Below are positions 13,120 through 20,502 of a stretch of 26,638 bases of DNA, piece by piece. Position numbers and translations under genes: made by a program. Under the pieces are notes generated by a model that worked only from the letters and a program-made list of their open reading frames with translations, did no database searches and was not told the DNA's origin. The stretch covers positions 1-26,638 of the forward strand of contig JAEDJV010000020.1 of NCBI GenBank assembly GCA_016296165.1. The letters run 5' to 3'. Position 1 is the stretch's first letter. The number at the start of each line of letters is the position of its first letter. This DNA comes from Oscillospiraceae bacterium (GTDB taxonomy: Bacteria > Bacillota > Clostridia > Oscillospirales > Ruminococcaceae).

Positions 13120-13672
13120 ATATCATTACCTCGCTTTCTAAAAATTTTTTCAGTTTTTTCCTCGTTCTGTTAAGCGACATTTTCACAGTTCCAATGCTTA
13201 CTGACAGCTCATCAGCAATCTGTTCATCGGAATATGTAAACCAGTAGCGGCGCATGAATATAACTCTGGATTTAGTATTAAGTGATTCCAGAAATCTGTC
13301 AAGAAGATCACGAATCTCAAGTACTTCCTGAATATTACTTCCTGCTGAATCAGGAATACATTCCTCCAGTTCATCAATGCATAAGTTTACTTCATTGCTG
13401 CTTCTTTTTGAAGCTGTTTTTTTACGAATCATGCTTACAGAAATATTCCTTGAGATCTTTGCAAGAAATGCACCCAGAAATGCCGGTTCCTTAGGTGGAA
13501 TCTCATTCCATGCAGTCATCATCGTATCATTTATACATTCCTCCACATCATGATAATTTTTAAGAATATTTTCTGATATCTTTCTGCACAGAGCACCATA
13601 TTTATTTATGGATTCTGTTACTGCACTTTCGGAACGGTTACAGAACAGCTTTATTATTTCTGAATCCTCCAT
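13106..13672 (-). CDS. ECF-type sigma factor paired with the PBP-like protein
   Basis: 188 residues from the ATG at 13672, chosen for the AAAGGAG site 8 bases upstream; an in-frame ATG at 13705 lacks one. Region 2 is at about 30-90 (DVEECINDTMMTAWNEIP, then FLAKISRNISVSMIRKK). Region 4 is at about 125-180 (LNTKSRVIFMRRYWF, then SDEQIADELSVSIGTVKMSL and NRTRKKLKKFL), with a clear helix-turn-helix. The 3' end overlaps the start of the membrane protein by 14 bases, the same architecture as the pair at 565-3289, though the two sigma factors are clearly different in sequence. It is expected to be held inactive by its neighbour until an envelope signal arrives. Confidence 0.92.
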   Translation of the reverse strand: MEDSEIIKLFCNRSESAVTESINKYGALCRKISENILKNYHDVEECINDTMMTAWNEIPPKEPAFLGAFLAKISRNISVSMIRKKTASKRSSNEVNLCIDELEECIPDSAGSNIQEVLEIRDLLDRFLESLNTKSRVIFMRRYWFTYSDEQIADELSVSIGTVKMSLNRTRKKLKKFLESEVMIYEKR

Positions 13673-13879
13673 TGTTTCAACTCCTTTCTGATTATTATGT
13701 CGCATTTTAAAATAGAAAAGTAACGCTTTTTTGAAAATTTTATAGAAAAAGTGATTTAAAAACAGATGAAAATTAATTTTTTACATGTTTCCATTCATAC
13801 GCAATCATACCACATTTCAATTATAAAAGCCATGTTTTTTCTAATTTTCACATACTTTTTATTAACTTGCATTCTGTAA
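13673..13879. other. A/T-rich spacer upstream of the sigma operon
   Basis: No gene is visible. The strand-minus leader of the sigma gene has a weak sigma-A-like candidate (TTTTCA, 17 bases, TATTTT), which I do not consider decisive. An ECF-type autoregulated promoter cannot be judged by eye. Confidence 0.4.
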
Positions 13880-13972
13880 GGTAATATAATTGAACAGGGA
13901 AATCACAGTGAACTGCTTGAGAAGAACGGTTTCTACGCCGACCTTTACAACAGTCAGTTTGTTGTGACATGA
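13880..13972 (+). pseudogene. C-terminal remnant of an ABC exporter ATPase
   Basis: After a stop at 13877, the frame encodes GNIIEQGNHSELLEKNG followed by FYADLYNSQFVVT and TGA at 13970-13972. The pattern IIEQGxHxELLxxxGxYAxLYxSQF is the extreme C-terminus of MdlB/LmrA-type ABC exporters (permease-ATPase fusions of about 580-600 residues). No start, Walker or signature motif is present. This is a 30-codon tail left after loss of the rest. Confidence 0.82.
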
Positions 13973-13981
13973 CACTAAAAA

Positions 13982-14018
13982 AATATCGGGGTCTTCAGTA
14001 AACGGAGGCTCCGATATT
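13982..14018. terminator. Hairpin after the ABC exporter remnant
   Basis: AATATCGGGG (13982-13991) pairs with CTCCGATATT (14009-14018) with one G-U. A run of seven As precedes it, which is a T-run on the minus strand. It is probably the old terminator of the exporter gene. The remaining spacer up to 14199 holds only the promoter of the next gene. Confidence 0.6.
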
Positions 14019-14121
14019 GATTTGTAATCTGAAATACGTATCGATTTTATTTTTTTAACAGATAAACAGGTGTTATTTTGTGTATTATTTATGCCAAATT
14101 GTATTTTCACAAGAAATACAC

Positions 14122-14150
14122 TTGCAGTTTTCACAAAAATATGTTAAAAT
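14122..14150 (+). promoter_or_regulatory. Promoter of the ligase-like gene
   Basis: -35 TTGCAG (14122-14127), a 17-base spacer and -10 TAAAAT (14145-14150), ending 49 bases upstream of the start at 14200. Confidence 0.65.
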
Positions 14151-14199
14151 AGATAAATAAAGCGTTTATATCACTATTAACAAATAAGGGGGGAAGCAT

Positions 14200-15273
14200 A
14201 TGTCAAAAATAAGGGCGGCAATAATTTTTGGCGGAGTTTCTAATGAATATGAAACCTCTCTTCTGGCGGCAGCATCTATCATGGATAACATTGATACAGA
14301 AGAATACGAGACAGTATGCATAGGTATTACCAGGAAAGGAAGATGGCTTTACTATCCTGGTACGAGTGAGGATATACTTAACGATACATGGAGTGAAAAT
14401 CCTGACTGTACACCTGTAGTTATTTCACCGGATCCAAACAGAAACGGAATAATAAAAATTGAAGACGGTGAGGCATCATTTTTCAGAGTGGATGTTATTT
14501 TCCCTGTTCTGTACGGAAAAAACGGAGAAGACGGTACGATCGCCGGACTCCTCAGAATAACAGGAATACCTTATGTAGGCAGTGATCTTATGGCTTCTGC
14601 TGCTTGTATGGATAAAACCTATACCCGAATGGTACTGGGGTATAACGGTTTCAAAACATCCAACTGGAGAATGATGTTCAGAAATGAACTGTCACAGCTT
14701 GATGCACGCTGCAGAAAATACTGTGAGGAGCTTCAGTATCCTATTATAGTAAAACCTGCCAATTTTGGCTCCTCGAAAAATCTGGATACGGCAAATGACC
14801 TTGATACTCTGAAGTACCGTGTGAAGATTGCACTTGCTCAGGATGAGAAGGTTGTTATTGAAGAATTCGTGGAAGGCAAGGAGATACAGGTTGCCGTGAT
14901 AGGCTATGATACTCTGACTGTTTCAGAACCCGGCGAAGTGATTATCACAAAAGATGATTTTGACTTCAACTCCATGTTCAGCAGACACGAATATATCGTT
15001 CCTGCTGGTATAGATCCGGATGTGTCAGCGCAGATAAAGGAAACAGCGGAGAAAGTATACAGACTCATGGGATGTTCTGGTATGGCACGAATAGACTTTT
15101 ACTATAACGATGCCGGTGAACTGATAATCAGTCAGATTAATCCTGTTCCAGAGATATCACCTGACAGCATGTTCGTGAAACTTATGCAAAATGAAGGCTA
15201 TGACTTTACTGAACTTATCAGTCTTCTTCTGATACAGGCAATTGATGACTATGATGGTAAGTCAGTAGGATAA
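14200..15273 (+). CDS. D-alanine-D-alanine ligase-like ATP-grasp protein
   Basis: 357 residues with the whole Ddl layout: N-terminal IFGGVSNEYE (Glu16), GTIAGLLRITGIPYVGS, CMDKTYTR, ATP-grasp VKPANFGSSKN, EEFVEGKEIQVAV, and ARIDFYYND (Arg297, Asp299). Active Ddl enzymes join two D-alanines for peptidoglycan. By eye, several catalytic positions differ here. The usual NEINTxPGFT is SQINPVPEIS, so the metal-binding Glu is Gln312 and the following Gly is Glu318. The YDYxxKY loop is FDFNSMF, which puts Phe at the position of the E. coli DdlB Tyr216. The start has a strong GGGGGG-type site. Followed 21 bases later by a DUF1934 gene. It could be a ligase of altered specificity, or inactive. Confidence 0.85.
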   Translation: MSKIRAAIIFGGVSNEYETSLLAAASIMDNIDTEEYETVCIGITRKGRWLYYPGTSEDILNDTWSENPDCTPVVISPDPNRNGIIKIEDGEASFFRVDVIFPVLYGKNGEDGTIAGLLRITGIPYVGSDLMASAACMDKTYTRMVLGYNGFKTSNWRMMFRNELSQLDARCRKYCEELQYPIIVKPANFGSSKNLDTANDLDTLKYRVKIALAQDEKVVIEEFVEGKEIQVAVIGYDTLTVSEPGEVIITKDDFDFNSMFSRHEYIVPAGIDPDVSAQIKETAEKVYRLMGCSGMARIDFYYNDAGELIISQINPVPEISPDSMFVKLMQNEGYDFTELISLLLIQAIDDYDGKSVG

Positions 15274-15294
15274 AAAAATAAGGATGAACTTATA

Positions 15295-15726
15295 ATGGAA
15301 AAATTCAGCAAACCAGTCATGATTAAGATGAAAAGTATACAGGATACTGACGGAGAATCCTCCGAGATGGAACTGATTACTGAAGGAAACCTAAGTTATG
15401 ACTCTGGCAGATATCGTGTTTCCTACAAAGACTCCGAAGCTACAGGATTTGAAAATTCTGTTACGAGTCTTGAAATTGAGGATCAGAGATTTGCAACAAT
15501 CACACGTGACGGAGATTCACCTACAAATCTTGTTCTTGAAATAAACAAAAAACATCACTGCCATTATGGTACGCCGTACGGAGACATGATGGTTGGAATC
15601 TATGCTCACAAGATACGCAATGAACTTAGCGAATCCGGCGGAAGCCTCTATCTGAAATATACGATAGATATTAACTCGTCATATATATCAGATAACGAGA
15701 TTATTCTTGATATAAATCAAAAATAA
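15295..15726 (+). CDS. DUF1934 (YwiB-like) beta-barrel protein
   Basis: 143 residues matching the DUF1934 pattern: an opening PVMIKMKSIQDTDGESSEME, an EGNLSYDSGRYRVSYKDSE segment, TGFENSVTSLEIED, HCHYGTPYGDM at about 89-99, then GGSLYLKYTIDINSSYISDN at the end. It is a small cytoplasmic, all-beta, lipocalin-like fold of unknown biochemical function. It begins 21 bases after the ligase-like gene and is probably co-transcribed with it. Length is normal and nothing looks broken. Confidence 0.85.
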   Translation: MEKFSKPVMIKMKSIQDTDGESSEMELITEGNLSYDSGRYRVSYKDSEATGFENSVTSLEIEDQRFATITRDGDSPTNLVLEINKKHHCHYGTPYGDMMVGIYAHKIRNELSESGGSLYLKYTIDINSSYISDNEIILDINQK

Positions 15727-15832
15727 ATTAGTTCAGATACTTCAAAAATTCAAGAATTGTGAATGTTATACAATATCAAGCCTTTTGAAACACTATTATT
15801 AACAATTTGTTCACAACTGGATTAAAAAAATG

Positions 15833-15841
15833 TGCTACAAT
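15833..15841 (+). promoter_or_regulatory. Extended -10 promoter of the CdaR/PucR-type gene
   Basis: TG (15833-15834) one base before TACAAT (15836-15841) forms an extended -10. No good -35 is present at 17 bases. It lies 84 bases upstream of the start at 15925, in a spacer with no other recognisable element. Confidence 0.5.
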
Positions 15842-15924
15842 TTTTGTAAGTACAGGTAAACGAAAAACTTAATAGTAAATAACAAATATATGCATATATA
15901 ATAAATGCAGAAAGGAATAATGTT

Positions 15925-17010
15925 ATGGCTAACAGATTATTTCAGGGTTTAATTCATCAGATGTACGAAACAGTAGGTGCAACAATAGGTGTTGTTGATG
16001 AAACAGCATCAATAATTGCATGCAGTGATTTCACAAAGATAGGAACCACAAACGAATTTGTATCACTTGACCTTAATGGTTCACCGGATATATTTATTCG
16101 TGACGGATACACATACAAGCCGTTTGGTTCAAATATCAAGCCGGATTATGCTGTATTTGTTGAAGGTACTGACGATACAGCTGCAAAGTATGCAAGCATA
16201 CTGGCTATCACACTTACAAACATTAAACAGTATTATGATGAAAAATATGACAGAAATAACTTCATTAAGAATGTTGTTCTTGACAATGTTCTCCCTGGTG
16301 ATATTGTTATCAAGGCAAGAGAACTTCATTTCAATGCTGAGGTAAGCAGAGTTGTTCTTCTTATCAGAATTGTATCAGCTAATGACATTTCTGCTTATGA
16401 TGTTATTCAGAATCTTTTCCCAGACAAGAGCAAGGATTTTGTTTTCAATATCACAGAAACTGATATAGTTCTCGTAAAGGAAATCAAGAATACAGTTGAT
16501 TCAAAGGATCTTGAAAAGCTTGCACGTTCAATCGCTGATACATTAAGCGGTGAATTCTATACAAGAGTAAATGTAGGTATCGGTAATCCTGTAGTTGGAG
16601 TAAAGGAACTTGCACGTTCGTTCAAGGAAGCTCAGACAGCACTTGAAGTTGGTAAGGTATTCGATACAGACAAGGTTATAGTAAGTTATGACAATCTTGG
16701 TATCGCAAGACTTGTATATCATCTTCCTACAACTCTCTGTGAAACATTCCTTCACGAAGTATTCAAGAGAGGCAGCATAGAATCACTTGATCACGAAACA
16801 CTTTTCACAATCCAGAGATTCTTTGAAAATAACCTTAACGTTTCTGAAACATCAAGAAAACTTTTTGTTCACAGAAATACTCTTGTTTACAGACTTGAAA
16901 AGATTAAGAAACTTACAGGTCTTGATCTCAGAGAATTTGATCACGCTATCATATTCAAGATTGCTCTTATGGTTAAAAAATACTTATCAGCAAATCCTGT
17001 GAAGTTCTGA
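15925..17010 (+). CDS. CdaR/PucR-type transcriptional regulator
   Basis: 361 residues. The C-terminal 55 residues (RFFENNLNVSETSRKLFVHR, then NTLVYRLEKIKKLTGLDLRE) form the PucR-type helix-turn-helix, with the diagnostic HRNTLxYRLxKI. The middle (about 135-270) has the GGDEF-related fold of CdaR-like regulators (TRVNVGIGNPVVGVKELARS, FKEAQTALEVG). The N-terminus (1-110) is a probable ligand-binding domain (GATIGVVDETASIIACSD). It has an AAAGGA site and its own promoter. Gene order with ftsEX downstream suggests a fixed cluster, but the ligand and targets are unknown. Codon use is strikingly rich in optimal clostridial codons, suggesting strong expression. Confidence 0.88.
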   Translation: MANRLFQGLIHQMYETVGATIGVVDETASIIACSDFTKIGTTNEFVSLDLNGSPDIFIRDGYTYKPFGSNIKPDYAVFVEGTDDTAAKYASILAITLTNIKQYYDEKYDRNNFIKNVVLDNVLPGDIVIKARELHFNAEVSRVVLLIRIVSANDISAYDVIQNLFPDKSKDFVFNITETDIVLVKEIKNTVDSKDLEKLARSIADTLSGEFYTRVNVGIGNPVVGVKELARSFKEAQTALEVGKVFDTDKVIVSYDNLGIARLVYHLPTTLCETFLHEVFKRGSIESLDHETLFTIQRFFENNLNVSETSRKLFVHRNTLVYRLEKIKKLTGLDLREFDHAIIFKIALMVKKYLSANPVKF

Positions 17011-17033
17011 TAAGTGTATCAGGATTTGCTGAT
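16983..17033 (+). other. Two mutually exclusive hairpins across the regulator stop codon
   Basis: CTTATCAG (16983-16990) can pair with CTGATAAG (17007-17014). Alternatively ATCAGCAAATCCTG (16986-16999) pairs perfectly with CAGGATTTGCTGAT (17020-17033). The two cannot form together because they share 16986-16990. A third small hairpin GAAAAA/TTTTTC follows at 17035-17050. They lie just upstream of ftsE. Confidence 0.6.
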
Positions 17034-17091
17034 GGAAAAAGAGATTTTTCAGTCTTTGAAGGATATCTCAAAATTCAAGGCGGTGTAATAT

Positions 17092-17793
17092 TTGGTTGAA
17101 CTTAAAAATGTATGCGTAGCATACAACAAAGGTCACAATGTTATCAACGGAATTGACATTCATATTGACGACGGAGACTTTACTTTTATTGTCGGTGCTT
17201 CCGGTGCAGGAAAGAGTACTCTCATAAAACTTCTCCTTAAAGAAGTTGATGCCTGTGACGGTACAGTTATGGTAAACGGCTACAACCTGAGAACGCTAAA
17301 GAAAAACAGAATTCCTAAGTTCAGAAGAACTATAGGTGTGGTTTTTCAGGACTTCAGACTTATACCATCCATGACAGTATATGAAAACATTGCATTCGTT
17401 CTGCGAGTAATAAATGCTCCGAGATCTTACATAAAGAAAAGAGTTTCTTATGTTATAGGTCTTGTTGGACTTCAGGATAAGATGAAGTCATACCCTAACG
17501 AATTATCAGGCGGAGAACAGCAGAGAGTTGCTCTCGCACGTGCTCTTGTAAATGATCCAAAGCTTCTGATAGCAGATGAGCCGACAGGAAACGTAGATCC
17601 GGAACTCTCTCAGGAGATAGTCGGTTTGCTTAAGGCTATCAATCAGTGCGGTACTACGGTTGTGATGGTTACACATGAACATGAACTTGTAAAGCATTTT
17701 GGAGGTCGTCTGATTAACATCAATCAGGGTACAGTAATATATGATGATGTTATTGACGGAGAAGCAGAGACAGTAACGGATGATTCAATATAA
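17092..17793 (+). CDS. ftsE: Cell-division ABC ATPase FtsE
   Basis: 233 residues beginning at a TTG (17092) with AAGGCGGTG upstream; the next residues VELKNV match the usual FtsE start. Walker A is GASGAGKST, the Q loop lies in VVFQDFRLIP, the signature is LSGGEQQR, Walker B is LLIADEPTGNVDP, and the H loop is VTHEHEL. FtsE with FtsX forms a membrane complex that activates peptidoglycan hydrolases at division or along the wall. ftsX follows within 14 bases. Length and all motifs are normal. Confidence 0.95.
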   Translation: MVELKNVCVAYNKGHNVINGIDIHIDDGDFTFIVGASGAGKSTLIKLLLKEVDACDGTVMVNGYNLRTLKKNRIPKFRRTIGVVFQDFRLIPSMTVYENIAFVLRVINAPRSYIKKRVSYVIGLVGLQDKMKSYPNELSGGEQQRVALARALVNDPKLLIADEPTGNVDPELSQEIVGLLKAINQCGTTVVMVTHEHELVKHFGGRLININQGTVIYDDVIDGEAETVTDDSI

Positions 17794-17806
17794 GGAGTGA
17801 TTTTTC

Positions 17807-18706
17807 ATAGGCAGTTTATTCTATCTTATCGGACAGGGGTTTAAGAATATCTGGCATAACAGGGTTATGGGAGTAGCGACTTTCTGTGTGCTCATGGTTT
17901 CTCTTCTTCTGGTTGGCGTTTCTTCACTTTTTGTAATGAACGTAGAGATTCTTCTTGATTCCATTGAAAACAAGAACGAAGTAGTTCTGTTTATTAAGGA
18001 TGACCTACCTTCTGATAAGATTACGGAAGCAGAAAATTCAATAAGAATGCTTTCCAATATATCATATGTTAGTTTCTATCCTAAGGATAAAGCACTTAAC
18101 GATTATATTTCCCAGATGAAAGGATACGAAGAGGTCTTTGATTCTCTTAAGGAGGACAACCCGCTTCCGGATGCTTTCAATATCAGGATTGATGATACTT
18201 CGATGATGACGGAGACAGTTCGTCAGCTTGAAAAACTTAGTTTTACAGAAAAGGTTAAGGCTCCTACAGAGTTTGCACAAATTCTCACAAAGCTAAAAAG
18301 AGTAGTTTTCGTAATAGCACTGGCACTTCTTACAGCCCTCATCATTGTTTCGCTGATTATGATTTCTAATTCAACAAGAGCAAGTGTGTACGCAAGAAGA
18401 CGTGAGATTAATATCATGAAGTATGTAGGTGCAACAAACTCTTTTATTCGTATGCCGTTCTTCTTTGAAGGACTGTTTACCGGGTTTGTTTCAGGTATCG
18501 GTGCTTCAGTAGTAACATATTACGGATATACGGCACTGATGGATATTATAAAAAATGACATCTCTTTCTGGGAAATGCTTGGTGTTGCTGAACCCCTTCC
18601 GTACAGCGAGATACAGTATGTAATGATCGCAACTTATCTTTGCATCGGTGCGATAATAGGCGCTATGGGAAGTGTAATCAGTACAACAAAGCACCTTCAG
18701 GTATAA
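17807..18706 (+). CDS. ftsX: Cell-division membrane protein FtsX with probable ATA start
   Basis: In the FtsX frame the first ATG is at 17867, but conserved N-terminal FtsX sequence (YLIGQGFKNIWHNRVM) lies upstream of it. The frame is closed by a TGA at 17798-17800, and no ATG, GTG or TTG occurs between that stop and 17867. An AAGGAG site at 17792-17797 is 9 bases upstream of ATA at 17807. Initiation there gives 299 residues, the usual FtsX length; starting at 17867 gives 279 and loses the cytoplasmic N-terminal helix, with no proper ribosome binding site. The protein has four transmembrane helices, one near the N-terminus followed by an extracellular domain, then three in the C-terminal half with the RASVYARRREINIMKYVGA motif. 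Confidence 0.88.
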   Translation: MGSLFYLIGQGFKNIWHNRVMGVATFCVLMVSLLLVGVSSLFVMNVEILLDSIENKNEVVLFIKDDLPSDKITEAENSIRMLSNISYVSFYPKDKALNDYISQMKGYEEVFDSLKEDNPLPDAFNIRIDDTSMMTETVRQLEKLSFTEKVKAPTEFAQILTKLKRVVFVIALALLTALIIVSLIMISNSTRASVYARRREINIMKYVGATNSFIRMPFFFEGLFTGFVSGIGASVVTYYGYTALMDIIKNDISFWEMLGVAEPLPYSEIQYVMIATYLCIGAIIGAMGSVISTTKHLQV

Positions 18707-18721
18707 GTAAATTTTTATCAG

Positions 18722-18757
18722 AGAATTCTTACTTTTATTAGTAAGAATTCTTTCGTT
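18722..18757 (+). terminator. Hairpin between ftsX and the protease gene
   Basis: AGAATTCTTAC (18722-18732) pairs perfectly with GTAAGAATTCT (18741-18751) around 8 bases, followed by the imperfect T-rich TTCGTTT. It may end or reduce transcription from ftsEX. Confidence 0.6.
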
Positions 18758-18786
18758 TAGTGGGGAATTTAGAGAGGAATATTATT

Positions 18787-19938
18787 ATGAATAAACAGAA
18801 AAAAAATAATAATCTTATCATCGCAGTTGCATGTACAGCAATGATAACATTTTCGATTACTTATCTGGTTGTAAAATTTTTTAATTACAGGACAATGAAA
18901 CCATACCGTCTTATTGCAGAAACAGAAAATTATATTGACCGGTACTTTTATTTTGATAAGGCAGATAAGGATGAAATGATAGATTCAGCAATAGAAGGTT
19001 TTGTAAATGCTCTTGATGATAAGTATTCCAGATATCAGAGCCTTCAGATAACTTCTGAAAGAAATGACTCTCAGGCAGGAGTACATACCGGTATAGGTAT
19101 TACTGTTAGCAGAAATGAAGAAGGATACATGATAATCGAGGAAGTCCGGGAGAAGACCCCGGCTGAAAAAGCAGGTCTTCTGAAAGATGATATTATTACA
19201 GCACTTGATTCAAAAGATGTAGTTGAAACCGGTTATAACGAATCAGTTGATTATATAAAAAACGGTGAAGAAAATTCTACGCTTGTTATTACGTTAAAAC
19301 GTGGAAGTGAAACCATTGATATAGAAGTAAAACGTGAAAAGATAGAGATAATCACTTCAGAAGCGAGGATGATGGAGGATTATATAGGATATATTAATAT
19401 TACACAGTTTAACGAAAAAACTCCGGAACAGGTTCAGAAAAATTTCACTGAACTTTTATCACAGGGCGCAAAAGGAATTATATTTGATGTAAGGAACAAT
19501 GGCGGCGGCCTGGTTTCTTCCGTTGAAAAATGCCTTGACCCGCTGCTTCCGGAGGGTGATATAGCCGTTGCGGTATATAAGGATGGAAGGGAAGAAACAA
19601 TTGTTAAATCAGACGCGGAAGAAACTGATATCCCTATGACTGTACTTGTAAATAAAAATTCAGCCAGTGGTGCAGAGCTTTTTGCGGCCTCGCTGAGAGA
19701 TTTCAAAAATACTGAACTGGTTGGAACTACAACTTTCGGAAAAGGAATTATGCAGGATACTTTTGAACTTAGCAACGGAAGTACAGTTGTTCTTACAGTT
19801 GCTGCATACAAAACGACAAGATCAGAATGTTATCATGGAACAGGACTCGTACCTGATTTTGAGATTGAAAATGATGAAAGCGGATATGATTTTCAGCTTG
19901 ATAAAGCGACTGAAGTTGTCAAAAAGAAAATTAATTAA
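18787..19938 (+). CDS. CtpA-type carboxy-terminal processing protease (S41)
   Basis: 383 residues from the ATG at 18787, which has a GAGG site; an upstream in-frame GTG at 18760 is less likely. A signal anchor spans about 11-32. A PDZ domain lies at about 85-170 (GIGITVSRNEEGYMI, then KAGLLKDDIITALD). The S41 peptidase domain has NSASGAE with Ser294 and FGKG with Lys319, spaced by the 25 residues typical of the Ser-Lys dyad, plus the IFDVRNNGGG strand. It acts outside the membrane, cleaving C-terminal regions of substrates. Its position after ftsEX is common in Firmicutes and fits processing of wall hydrolases or their regulators. It lacks the C-terminal peptidoglycan-binding domain that some family members carry. 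Confidence 0.92.
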   Translation: MNKQKKNNNLIIAVACTAMITFSITYLVVKFFNYRTMKPYRLIAETENYIDRYFYFDKADKDEMIDSAIEGFVNALDDKYSRYQSLQITSERNDSQAGVHTGIGITVSRNEEGYMIIEEVREKTPAEKAGLLKDDIITALDSKDVVETGYNESVDYIKNGEENSTLVITLKRGSETIDIEVKREKIEIITSEARMMEDYIGYINITQFNEKTPEQVQKNFTELLSQGAKGIIFDVRNNGGGLVSSVEKCLDPLLPEGDIAVAVYKDGREETIVKSDAEETDIPMTVLVNKNSASGAELFAASLRDFKNTELVGTTTFGKGIMQDTFELSNGSTVVLTVAAYKTTRSECYHGTGLVPDFEIENDESGYDFQLDKATEVVKKKIN

Positions 19939-19941
19939 ATA

Positions 19942-19970
19942 TTGACAATAGTTTGCTGATGTACTATAAT
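19942..19970 (+). promoter_or_regulatory. Consensus promoter of greA-lysS
   Basis: TTGACA (19942-19947), a 17-base spacer and TATAAT (19965-19970). It lies 4 bases after the protease stop codon and 39 bases before greA. Confidence 0.85.
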
Positions 19971-20009
19971 ATAAAAGAATATAAATTTTTTACTGAGGAG
20001 TGTGCGGTT

Positions 20010-20483
20010 ATGGCAGAAAAGAAGCAGATGTCCCGCGAGGGCTACGAACAGCTTGAAAAGGAATTAAATTATCTCATTACTGTAAGAAGAGCAGAGGTTG
20101 CTCAGAAACTTAAAGAAGCAAGATCATTCGGTGACTTGTCAGAAAACGCAGAATACGATGAAGCTAAGAATGAACAGGGTATTCTCGAAGCTACAATTGC
20201 TGAGATGGAAAATACTCTTGCAAATGCTGAAGTTGTTGATGATGACAGTATATCAACAAATGAAGTAGGTGTAGGTTCAACAATCGAAATCAAGCGTCTT
20301 GACAACAATAAAGTAGAAAAATTTAAAATTGTTGGTACAACAGAAGCAAATCCGGCTGAAGGAAAGATATCTGACGATTCACCTATAGGTAAAGCGTCAA
20401 TCAAGAAGAAAGTCGGAGATGTTTTCATTGTAGAAGCACCAGTTGGTGAACTTAAGTTTGAAGTTATCTCTATTTCAAAGTAA
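20010..20483 (+). CDS. greA: Transcript cleavage factor GreA
   Basis: 157 residues from the ATG at 20010 (GAGGAG site 10 bases upstream); an in-frame upstream ATG at 19953 would overlap the promoter. The N-terminal coiled coil carries ARSFGDLSENAEYDEAK, whose acidic tip (Asp and Glu) inserts into the RNA polymerase secondary channel to rescue backtracked complexes. The C-terminal FKBP-like domain has the motif SPIGKA and ends PVGELKFEVISI. Length matches GreA exactly. It is followed by lysS at 19 bases, a common pairing. Confidence 0.96.
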   Translation: MAEKKQMSREGYEQLEKELNYLITVRRAEVAQKLKEARSFGDLSENAEYDEAKNEQGILEATIAEMENTLANAEVVDDDSISTNEVGVGSTIEIKRLDNNKVEKFKIVGTTEANPAEGKISDDSPIGKASIKKKVGDVFIVEAPVGELKFEVISISK

Positions 20484-20502
20484 GAAAGGCAGGATTTGAT
20501 TA

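Noticed and set aside
13862..14134. A 90-codon minus-strand ORF
   Set aside because: It lies over the ABC exporter remnant, the hairpin and the ligase promoter, has no ribosome binding site and unnatural composition; it is a shadow.
19434..19811. A 125-codon minus-strand ORF opposite the CtpA-type protease
   Set aside because: No ribosome binding site, and the plus-strand protease is intact over the same bases with all its motifs.
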